A DNA stretch of 64,000 bases, from positions 2,279,001 through 2,343,000 of the forward strand of contig CP007053.1 in NCBI GenBank assembly GCA_000242935.3, read 5' to 3'. The notes beneath the pieces were generated by a model. It searched no databases. It saw only the letters and a list, made by a program, of their open reading frames with translations, and had not been told where the DNA came from. Shown here piece after piece: positions 31,601 through 38,787 of this stretch; the stretch's first letter is position 1, and every line of letters starts with the position of its first letter. The translations under genes and the position numbers were made by a program. This DNA is from Opitutaceae bacterium TAV5 (GTDB lineage Bacteria; Verrucomicrobiota; Verrucomicrobiia; Opitutales; Opitutaceae).

Positions 31601-34531
31601 TTATCGTGTGCGCACATTTTCCCAACCGGCTTTTGTGCCGCGGAAAAACAGGTAACTGCGTCCGGCTTCCACCTCAATGGTGTGCGTGGCCGCGGCCGGG
31701 TGCTCCGTCTGATCGAAAACCTCGAACAGAGGCGATGGCGTCGGGAGAGTGAGCGCAATGCGGCCGGTGTCTTTGGCATGCAGACCGACGAAGGAACGGT
31801 TCACATAGAGCGCATCCTCGGTGGTGGTCCAGGAATGGACTCCGGCCTCTTTTGCCGCGTAGCGCAGAAGCGCCGGCGACAGGATGGGAGAGGCGGTATA
31901 GAGGGAGGTCCAGTCACCCTGTTTCCTGATGGCGGCGCCGACGTCCTTGCTGTTTGAATACGTGGCGAGGGGAGTTGCCAGCGGATCCGTAACCGTGAAA
32001 GAGGGGGTGTAAGTCCAGTCGGCCGCCGTGGTTTCTCCGGGAGCGGTGCGGGTGAGCACGCCGAGGGGAAAATCGTCCGATACGGTGACCTTCCCGGCAA
32101 GCGCGGGAGCGGGGGACATCCTCCAGGCGCGGCTGGCGTCGGAAGCGGTGATTTTCATGCCGGTGACTTGTGACATCCAGGCGGCGTCATGGCCGCGCGC
32201 AGTCGAGTAGCCATCGGCCCAGGTGAAGAGCGCCACGCGGTTATCCCGCTGCACGGTCTCACGGATGATATCCGCCTGTTCCGGCGTGATGCCGAAGGTG
32301 TTGAAAAATACGTAGAGCTTGTAGGGGCGCGCAGCGGGAAGCTGGTCGATAAAAATCGTGTCAACGGGAACGCCGGCGCGGTTCCAGGTCCACTTGGCCA
32401 GATCCATGAAAGCGATCATACGGGTGGGCCGGTCCTGGAGGTCGTCGAGGCCGAGGTACTTTTGCCAACCGCGATCAAACACGAAGGCCACCTCGGCCTC
32501 GGAGTGACGGGGCAGCCGGACTGCCCGGTCCATCACCGCCTGTTGCTGGCGAAATTCCTTCAGAAGGTAACGATGGGCAAACTGGTAGTGACCCATTTCC
32601 CACTGGTAAGGGATGGAGCCGCTGACGAGGCAGTTGATGAAAACGCGTCGCTTGATGCCGGTCAGGTAACGTTCGTCGTTGCGAAGCGTCCTCGGGGAAA
32701 CTTCGTGGGGCACGTCGTCCTGGATGACGAGGAGCTTGCCGTCGGCGGCGAGTCCCTGGATGGCGGATACAGGAAAACCGGTGCCCTGAAAACCGAGGTT
32801 GTGGCGGCCGACGTAGGGCTCCTGCACGTCGAAAAAGTCGAAGTCGGGGCTCTTGCTGAGCAGGTCGATGGGGTTGTTGCGATTCTCGCGCATTTCCTGT
32901 TTTTCTCCCCAGGACCAGAGATGCCCCATGAAGTTGCCGGTGCGGGCGCCGACGAGGGCGCGGCCATGAGTGGCCTCCTTGATCCAGCGGCCAAAGTTGA
33001 GGATGATTTCCTGAAAGACGATTTCCCGAAAGCGCTTGCTGTCGAGGTAGGCCTGGCGTCCGGCGAGATCGGGAACAAGCGGAGTCTTGAGCGTGGGCAA
33101 CGGATTGCGTCCGGTGACGAGGTGCTCGGGAACCGCTGTGACGAAGGTCACGTCGGAGCGTCCCCAGGCCTGGCGCAGGGCGGCGTCGGTGCGGTAGTTT
33201 TCGCGCAGCATGGCGCGGAAACGTTCGAGGGCCTTCGGCGTGCTGTCATTGACCTCGAAATTGCAGTCCATGGTGAGCCCTCCGAAAAGTTCATAACCGA
33301 TGACCGCCTGACCCCAGGCGCTGCTCTGGATGTGCGCGACCATCTGGCGGACGGCTTCACGGGCATCGCGCTTCCACTCTTCGGAGAGATAGTCGGGGAT
33401 GCCGGGGTAGGAGTAGCCGGCGGCGGAGTTGCGGTCGCCTTCGGCGACAGCCCCGTATTTTCCCGTGGCGTGGGCGGTGTGGGCGTGGACGCCGGCGGAG
33501 TCGGGATGGAGGTTGGTCCACCAGTCGGCCCCGTCAAAGATGACGGCAAGGACAACCTTGTTGTCAGGCTTGAGGGCGAGCAACTCGCCGAGTTTCTGGT
33601 CAAGCCAGGTAAAATCGTATTGTCGGGGTCCAACCCAGGTGGGTGGATGAAAGCGCAGGTAAACGTCCTCGCCGAGGACGATGCCGAATCGCGTGATGCC
33701 GAAACCGCCCTGGTTGAGCTGCGCATCATAGTTTCCAAACTGCTGCGGCAGCATCGACTCATAGGCCATGAAATTGATCGGCTCGCCGTTGAGCAGGACG
33801 TTCATCACCCCGTTGTGCAGGGCGACGCAGGCTTCGTTCACGGGCGGATTTTCGAGAATCGCGTCGGCGTCGAGGCGATTGTCAACGGGCTGCCGCCAGA
33901 TCGACAGGCCGTGGAGCCTGAGCGTATTCCCGGCGGCGGAGGACGGGGAAAACAGGATGCGCAATTCGTTGAGATAAAATCCGCGCTGGGCTTCGCCGAT
34001 GGAATAGGCAACGGCACGGTAACGTTGTCCGTCGGCCGAACCGGGGACGCCCGTCGGCATGCGCAGCTCCGCGGCGGGAACGGTGACGATGTGGTTTTTC
34101 TTCCAGCCGTGCGGCACGCCTTCGCGGAAAACCAGTTCGAAGCTCAGGTCGCCGGCGGCGAGCCCGGAGTCCTCCACCGTGATTTCAATGCGGTCACCTT
34201 CGTAAATCTTGCGCGGACCGATGATGTAACCGGCCTTCCATGTCTGGCCGGGATCGGGCACTGTGACCGCCACCACGTCCTCACGAAAATCAAGGGCGGC
34301 ATTCGTCGCTGGTTTTTCGATACGCGTGTCCACGCGAAACTCATACCACTTTTCCTGTTTTTCCCATCCCGGCAGCTTGTAGGGCGCGCCGTGGGCAAAG
34401 ACGAAGCGATTGACGAGGAATTCCTTGCCGTCGTTCGCCGGGGAAGAGGCGGCGGCGATGACGGGGAGGAATGCCATTGCCAGCGCGGAGGGCAGGCATG
34501 AGGCAATGCAGCCGGGGATGTGTAAATTCAT
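31601..34531 (-). CDS. Large secreted glycoside hydrolase, beta-galactosidase (GH42)-like
   Basis: A 976-residue exported protein from the ATG at 34531, with a signal peptide ending near VIAAASSPA. An N-terminal beta domain (about 40-220) leads into a TIM-barrel-like region with NFMAYESMLPQQFGNYDAQ, AVIGYELFGGLTMDCNFE and FFDVQEPYVGRHNLGFQG, then a trimerisation-like Rossmann segment (YKLYVFFNTFGITPEQADII). This order resembles GH42-type beta-galactosidases, but the catalytic Glu pair cannot be assigned with confidence. It is the main enzyme of its locus, followed by a pseudopilin gene. Confidence 0.78.
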   Translation of the reverse strand: MNLHIPGCIASCLPSALAMAFLPVIAAASSPANDGKEFLVNRFVFAHGAPYKLPGWEKQEKWYEFRVDTRIEKPATNAALDFREDVVAVTVPDPGQTWKAGYIIGPRKIYEGDRIEITVEDSGLAAGDLSFELVFREGVPHGWKKNHIVTVPAAELRMPTGVPGSADGQRYRAVAYSIGEAQRGFYLNELRILFSPSSAAGNTLRLHGLSIWRQPVDNRLDADAILENPPVNEACVALHNGVMNVLLNGEPINFMAYESMLPQQFGNYDAQLNQGGFGITRFGIVLGEDVYLRFHPPTWVGPRQYDFTWLDQKLGELLALKPDNKVVLAVIFDGADWWTNLHPDSAGVHAHTAHATGKYGAVAEGDRNSAAGYSYPGIPDYLSEEWKRDAREAVRQMVAHIQSSAWGQAVIGYELFGGLTMDCNFEVNDSTPKALERFRAMLRENYRTDAALRQAWGRSDVTFVTAVPEHLVTGRNPLPTLKTPLVPDLAGRQAYLDSKRFREIVFQEIILNFGRWIKEATHGRALVGARTGNFMGHLWSWGEKQEMRENRNNPIDLLSKSPDFDFFDVQEPYVGRHNLGFQGTGFPVSAIQGLAADGKLLVIQDDVPHEVSPRTLRNDERYLTGIKRRVFINCLVSGSIPYQWEMGHYQFAHRYLLKEFRQQQAVMDRAVRLPRHSEAEVAFVFDRGWQKYLGLDDLQDRPTRMIAFMDLAKWTWNRAGVPVDTIFIDQLPAARPYKLYVFFNTFGITPEQADIIRETVQRDNRVALFTWADGYSTARGHDAAWMSQVTGMKITASDASRAWRMSPAPALAGKVTVSDDFPLGVLTRTAPGETTAADWTYTPSFTVTDPLATPLATYSNSKDVGAAIRKQGDWTSLYTASPILSPALLRYAAKEAGVHSWTTTEDALYVNRSFVGLHAKDTGRIALTLPTPSPLFEVFDQTEHPAAATHTIEVEAGRSYLFFRGTKAGWENVRTR

Positions 34532-34561
34532 CGGAGAGGGAAATGGAATGGGCGACAGGTG

Positions 34562-35122
34562 TTATCCGGAAACAGATTCGGTGGTAATGACGACCCTGGT
34601 CACGCGCGAGAACCAGCTTGGCTGCGCGATGGCGGGGGTGGCGCAATGCCAGTTGCGAAGTTCGATGACGCGGATGTTTTCGGAGGCATCGCAAGTCACG
34701 CTGCCGGTTTGCGCCTTGTTACGAACATCTTTTTGGAGCTCCGTCGCGAACAGTTGGAGCGAGGGGGTGTTCGTTCCGCCGAAGAGAGCGAGTTGGGGCG
34801 CGCCGTTCACGCCGTAAACGCCATCAAAGGTAAGGCTGACGCCGACAATGACTTCGCCTTGCGGCGCGCTCCAGGTGGCTCCGGCAAAGGTGGAGACGGG
34901 AACTTTCCAGTTGGCGTTCTTGTTGGAGATGCGAATCTGGTTTGTCTCTGCGGACTGGACGAAAAAGAGCTCGTTGTTGCCGGCTTTTTTCCATTCGGGA
35001 ACACCGTTTGCGGGAGAAAACCAGTTTTCGGTTTGGGCATCGAAAACATACTCTGCGGCCGGCGAAAGACAGGCAGCGCAGAGGGAGAGCAGAAGCGAGG
35101 CGGTGATAGTGAGTTTTGTCAT
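34562..35122 (-). CDS. Secreted hypothetical protein
   Basis: A 186-residue exported protein. The signal peptide MTKLTITASLLLSLCAACLS ends near PAAEYVF; a Cys near residue 18 could also be a lipidation site, but the lipobox is poor. The mature part looks like a single beta-sandwich (FVQSAETNQIRISNKNANWK, VGVSLTFDGVYGVNG, LQLFATELQKDVRN). No PEP-CTERM tail is present. Its gene lies 30 bases before the glycosidase gene on the same strand. A carbohydrate-binding role is possible from context only. Confidence 0.65.
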   Translation of the reverse strand: MTKLTITASLLLSLCAACLSPAAEYVFDAQTENWFSPANGVPEWKKAGNNELFFVQSAETNQIRISNKNANWKVPVSTFAGATWSAPQGEVIVGVSLTFDGVYGVNGAPQLALFGGTNTPSLQLFATELQKDVRNKAQTGSVTCDASENIRVIELRNWHCATPAIAQPSWFSRVTRVVITTESVSG

Positions 35123-35182
35123 GGCGTATATGGGTGAGTGTGCGTAGGGCAGGTCGGACCTTGAGGGACGGACGGGAAGGGG

Positions 35183-36097
35183 CTACCAGGAGGCAAGCGG
35201 CCCCGGCAGGGGCTGGCTGTGAAGCAGAAAGTCCGTGAGGGTATTGCCGGGGTGGAGATGGGCCGTTTCCGCGATCCTTGCCAGGCGGCCGACGATTGCC
35301 GGCGGCGCTTCGATATCGCCGACGAGCGCGAACAGGTATTCGCCAGGGACAGATGCGCCATTGCCGGGGAGCCGGGCCGTTTGCATGCGCCCGCAACTTC
35401 CTTTTTCCAGAAGAAGGGCGATCGTATCCGAAAATCCATCAGGCGATGACCTGTCAGGAGCGTGGGCGTGCTGACCTCGTGCTTCGATCTGATCGACCAG
35501 CCGGGACCAGCAATGGCGGGCCAGCCTGCGCGCCCGCTGCCTGGCTCCGGAATTCCTGACCAGATCGAACATGCAGGAAACAACGATCAGGCTTGGGACA
35601 TCCCCGGGTTGGAATTCCGTGGCCGCAACGAATTCGGGCAGTGTCGCCTGTCCATTTTTCTCCGCCGGATCCATGGTCTCGGCGCAGGCCAGAAAGAGGA
35701 GTTGGCGGAGGAGCTTTTCCGGATCAAGCCGCCGGTTCAGGGGGCCGCCGGTTTCCCGCAGGCGAAGAGTCGCGGTGATCTTCTGGAGCTCGGCCGGGAT
35801 TTTCCGGAGCAAACTCCTGCCCAGACGTCGCCGCTGGCGCGACCATATCCAGAACAGCGCGAAATCCGCCCACACATCCTGGCAGGCAGGCTTGTTGTCT
35901 TCGAGCAGACGGCGGATGATCGCCTCCGCCCTCCCGAGCCGCGAATGTTCGCCCTGTTCGAGCAAGAGCAGCGCGTAAAAGAGCGACTCACGCACCCCGC
36001 ATGACTCCGGGTCGAGCAGACCGGAAACGGGATCGAACGTCTGATCCCGGTTGCCGATGAGTGCGGCCAGGAATTGCTGTTTGCGGGATTCGATCAT
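35183..36097 (-). CDS. Helical protein, short paralogue of the 22756-24534 product
   Basis: A 304-residue protein starting at the ATG at 36097. Its opening (QFLAALIGNRDQTFDPVSGL ... VRESLFYALLLLEQGEHSR, GRAEAIIRRLLEDNK) aligns with the start of the 592-residue protein at 22756-24534 (LLARLLRYGEDHYDHDPSSG ... VRESLYYALILLASGD, ERAGKILLRIIAAQ). The rest is shorter and diverged, and the beta-rich C-terminal part is absent. No signal peptide is seen. Its function is unknown. It sits between a PEP-CTERM gene and a secreted-protein gene on the same strand. Confidence 0.68.
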   Translation of the reverse strand: MIESRKQQFLAALIGNRDQTFDPVSGLLDPESCGVRESLFYALLLLEQGEHSRLGRAEAIIRRLLEDNKPACQDVWADFALFWIWSRQRRRLGRSLLRKIPAELQKITATLRLRETGGPLNRRLDPEKLLRQLLFLACAETMDPAEKNGQATLPEFVAATEFQPGDVPSLIVVSCMFDLVRNSGARQRARRLARHCWSRLVDQIEARGQHAHAPDRSSPDGFSDTIALLLEKGSCGRMQTARLPGNGASVPGEYLFALVGDIEAPPAIVGRLARIAETAHLHPGNTLTDFLLHSQPLPGPLASW

Positions 36098-36142
36098 GAG
36101 TGCGCCACCGTTGGTAAAAACGTCCGGTGAATTCCATGTGAT

Positions 36143-37045
36143 TCAGCGGGCACGAAAACGCAGGCGGCGGAGGATGATGACGGCGAGGGCCAAGGCTCCG
36201 CCGATGATTGCCCAGGTGGAGGGTTCCGGAATGAGACTGGAACCGTAGATGCGCACTTCGTAGATCATGGGGCCCTGGGAAGCTTCGTTGGCGTTTGCCA
36301 GTGTGGATACGTTGACGGAAAGACGCAGATCGACGTACTGGGCCACGATCGAATCTCCGCTGAACTGCAGCAACCCTGTCGCATCGGTATTGGCGGTGGT
36401 GGCCCAGGAAGCGGCATCCAGATCGGAGGTCTGAAGCGAAGAGCCATTGCCAAGGGAGTTTGCGAAGTAAACCTGTTGTGCGCCGGCCATCTTGTCGATC
36501 CGGTGGGATGTTCCGTCCGTGTAGACGACTTCGACCCCGGTGATGGTGTAGCTCGCACCCAGATCGAAAACGATGTCGAACGAGCCGGAAGCGGCGTTGC
36601 CGCTGGTAGCCGTAGTTTCGGTGACTCCGACGAAATACCCCACGTAATTTCCGCCCGTATCCTTGCCGGTATAATTGTACCTGTCGGTCAAGTCACCGCT
36701 GCCGATGCTGAATGCACTGGCGGACTGGAAGAGCGGATCGGTAACCTCCCTCACCGCGTCGACAGGACCCGAATTGCCGTTTTCACGAGCGTTGTCCGAA
36801 GGCGTCCCGGTACCGCTGAAATGCGGTGCTCCCGGATTAAAGGCGATGGTGAACGGTGTCACCGTCTGATAGTTGGCATCCGTAGTGACCCGGCTGTTGC
36901 CTCGGGCATAATAGGTGTAAGTCCCTGTCGAGCGGACTTCATCGAGCCCGAGCAGGTTTACGGAGGTCTGGGCGATGGCAGACGAAGCAAACACCGATGC
37001 CAGCAGGGTGCTGATGACATGGCGGTTCAGGATGGAGGATTTCAT
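36143..37045 (-). CDS. PEP-CTERM domain protein
   Basis: A 300-residue exported protein from the ATG at 37045. The signal peptide ends near SAIAQTS. The body is beta-rich with conserved-looking FDIVFDLGASYTITGVEVVY and VAQYVDLRLSVNVSTL, reminiscent of F5/8-type discoidin domains that bind glycans. The C-terminal sorting tail is IPEPSTWAIIGGALALAVII followed by basic residues. It is the first gene of the five-gene minus-strand run and is divergent from the LacI-type regulator. Confidence 0.87.
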   Translation of the reverse strand: MKSSILNRHVISTLLASVFASSAIAQTSVNLLGLDEVRSTGTYTYYARGNSRVTTDANYQTVTPFTIAFNPGAPHFSGTGTPSDNARENGNSGPVDAVREVTDPLFQSASAFSIGSGDLTDRYNYTGKDTGGNYVGYFVGVTETTATSGNAASGSFDIVFDLGASYTITGVEVVYTDGTSHRIDKMAGAQQVYFANSLGNGSSLQTSDLDAASWATTANTDATGLLQFSGDSIVAQYVDLRLSVNVSTLANANEASQGPMIYEVRIYGSSLIPEPSTWAIIGGALALAVIILRRLRFRAR

Positions 37046-37149
37046 GTTTGGATGGGTTCTACGGGTTGGGTGCGGTCTCCGGGGAGCCGGAGTAACTGGG
37101 TGTCTTTCCCTTCAAGGATAAGTGCAGGATTGCAGCAATGCCGGTGGAT

Positions 37150-37163
37150 CGTTACACGTAACG
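37150..37163. promoter_or_regulatory. Candidate LacI-type operator
   Basis: CGTTACACGTAACG has perfect six-base arms around AC and lies 17 bases before the LacI regulator start and about 105 bases from the divergent PEP-CTERM gene. LacI-family operators are typically short even palindromes, so autoregulation and control of the divergent run are plausible. Confidence 0.5.
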
Positions 37164-37180
37164 AAACCAAAATTCCCCCG

Positions 37181-38254
37181 ATGAAAATCACCTCCTCCTC
37201 CGCCATTCAAAAGCCGGCGATGCCGCCGACCACTCGCGAGCTGGCTGCCGCGCTGGGCGTGAGTCACAACACGGTGGCGCGGGCGCTGCGCAATGATCCG
37301 GAAATCGCGCTCGCCACCAAAAACCGGATACTCAAGGCCGCCGAAGAGGCCGGCTACCGGATGAATCCCCTGGTGAGCGCGCTGATGAACCGGGTTCGCC
37401 GACGCGGAAAACTGGAGTCAAGCGGAGAAGTGATCGGGTTTCTCACCAGCTACACCCGCGAGGACCGGTGGCGGACACATCCGTCATTGAGCGAGCACTA
37501 CAGGGGAGCTCACACACGGGCCGAGGAGCTGGGGTTTCAACTGGAACCGTTCTGGCTGGGAACGGGAGGCGTGGATTCCGCCCGGGTCGGACGGGTGTTG
37601 CGGGCGCGCGGGATTCGGGGTGCGATCATCGGGCCCGTGCTCGCGGACTATCATCCGTTTCGCCTCGACTGGGATCATCTTGCGGTGGTGGCCATCGGCG
37701 CCGGATTCCGGCAGGTGCCGGTTCACCGGATCACGCATCACCAGACCACGGGGATGCAGACGTGTTATGCGCACTTGCGGCAGTTTGGTTATAAAAGAAT
37801 CGGCTTCGTAAGTCACCTGTCCGACGATTCCCGCATCCATCATCTGTGGCGCGCCGGTTATCTGGCGGCACAGCAGGTGCATGGCGGCGACCGCCTGGAG
37901 ATTTTTTTCACGGGGAGTTACGAGGAGTCCGAACCTGTCCGGAGCTGGTTGAAGCGTGAAAAACCGGATGCGGTCATCGGGACGTGGGTTCATCCCATGT
38001 TGCAGGAGTTGCAAGTGAGGATTCCGGAACGGTTGGGGTTTGCCAGCCTCGACATCATGAGAGCGCAACTGGGCCAGCTCGCCGGCATCTGGCAGGACAA
38101 CGAACGCATCGGAGCAGTGGCGATGGATTTGCTGGCAGGGCAGATTTACCGCAACGAAACCTCGCTGCCGAAGACCCCGACCCTGACCCACATGGAGGGG
38201 ACGTGGATGGACGGACCGACCGTGCGACGGCAGCCAGGCAGGCGATCACCATAA
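37181..38254 (+). CDS. LacI-family transcriptional regulator
   Basis: A 357-residue regulator. The helix-turn-helix near the N-terminus is TTRELAAALGVSHNTVARAL with the hinge helix MNPLVSALMNRVRR. The effector domain includes GVDSARVGRVLRARGIRGAI and RQFGYKRIGFVSHLSDDSRI. It resembles the regulator at 54860-55921 in layout. The ATG at 37181 is used because the frame upstream (to 36476) lies inside the divergent PEP-CTERM gene. It probably controls the divergent glycosidase run in response to an oligosaccharide, which is inference. Confidence 0.9.
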   Translation: MKITSSSAIQKPAMPPTTRELAAALGVSHNTVARALRNDPEIALATKNRILKAAEEAGYRMNPLVSALMNRVRRRGKLESSGEVIGFLTSYTREDRWRTHPSLSEHYRGAHTRAEELGFQLEPFWLGTGGVDSARVGRVLRARGIRGAIIGPVLADYHPFRLDWDHLAVVAIGAGFRQVPVHRITHHQTTGMQTCYAHLRQFGYKRIGFVSHLSDDSRIHHLWRAGYLAAQQVHGGDRLEIFFTGSYEESEPVRSWLKREKPDAVIGTWVHPMLQELQVRIPERLGFASLDIMRAQLGQLAGIWQDNERIGAVAMDLLAGQIYRNETSLPKTPTLTHMEGTWMDGPTVRRQPGRRSP

Positions 38255-38264
38255 CGGAAGACGC

Positions 38265-38486
38265 TCACGACGCAGTTACCGGAATCTGTATCACGGGAAG
38301 ATGAGAGCCGGAAGCAAGGCGCCCTGTCCTGATTTCACCGGGCACAAGCGACGCCTCGACCGGCAGCGTGACCAGTTGGCCGCAAAGGCAGATGGGCTCC
38401 ATGGGCATCGTCGAAACATTCTGCAAACGAAGCTCCAGCGTGTTGTTTTCCTGCAACGTGAGCGCGAGGAGGTGCAAGTCCAGCAA
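38265..38486 (-). pseudogene. C-terminal remnant of a GH38-type alpha-mannosidase gene
   Basis: The minus strand encodes LDLHLLALTLQENNTLELRL and LVTLPVEASLVPGEIRTGRL. This matches the end of the alpha-mannosidase at 45018-47810 (ALRLLALTSTDSTTLI ... TLELRLQNTSDLPIP ... GSIAPGEITTRRLV). Only about 70 residues remain, preceded by a stop codon at 38493. It is the tail of a lost paralogue. Confidence 0.65.
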
Positions 38487-38640
38487 AGAGATTTAACCTG
38501 TCCTCTACTGCGCCCCCCCCAAGGCTGTTCAATTTCGAGAACCGTGCTCATGGCAAAAACGATGTGGAGATTCTTCTTTTTTAGCGACAGGGGAAACAGG
38601 ATAGAACTTTGATTTACCTGTCCCTTTTAGTTCCTTTAAT
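38487..38640. other. AT-richer gap with repeated ACCTGTCC motifs
   Basis: The gap contains AGATTTAACCTGTCCTC near 38489 and TGATTTACCTGTCCCTT near 38610, with GACAGGGGAAACAGG between them in the inverted sense. Such motifs often flank REP-associated transposase or related mobile sequences, but no transposase gene is present here. A run of eight C lies at about 38512. Confidence 0.35.
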
Positions 38641-38787
38641 CTCGTGTTGCCATCGATTTCGGCATCCCCGCCGGTCCTGAAAGTGAGACAGCGTTAACTT
38701 GTTTGCCATCAGATCCCCGATGGCAGCAACCTGTTCGCAGGCGCGTGGGAAAAATATCAAAAGTTAACGCGCGACCCCTTCGGATTG
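38641..38787. repeat. Dispersed element, copy C
   Basis: It is homologous to copy B (30508-30660) and copy A (28814-28920). In this copy GCGTTAAC (38691-38698) and GTTAACGC (38764-38771) form perfect 8-base inverted ends of the central part. The right end supplies the last codons and the TAA stop of the glycosidase gene at 38764. Confidence 0.68.

Noticed and set aside
32189-34501. 770-codon plus-strand frame opposite the GH42-like gene
   Set aside because: Antisense shadow. The product shows no fold or motif, while the minus-strand protein has a signal peptide and glycosidase landmarks.
36476-37180. N-terminal extension of the LacI regulator at 37181
   Set aside because: It would run through the oppositely oriented PEP-CTERM gene, and the helix-turn-helix starts near residue 17 of the ATG at 37181.
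38487-38640. Possible transposase of the REP-associated type
   Set aside because: Only flank-like ACCTGTCC motifs are present; no transposase reading frame is visible on either strand.
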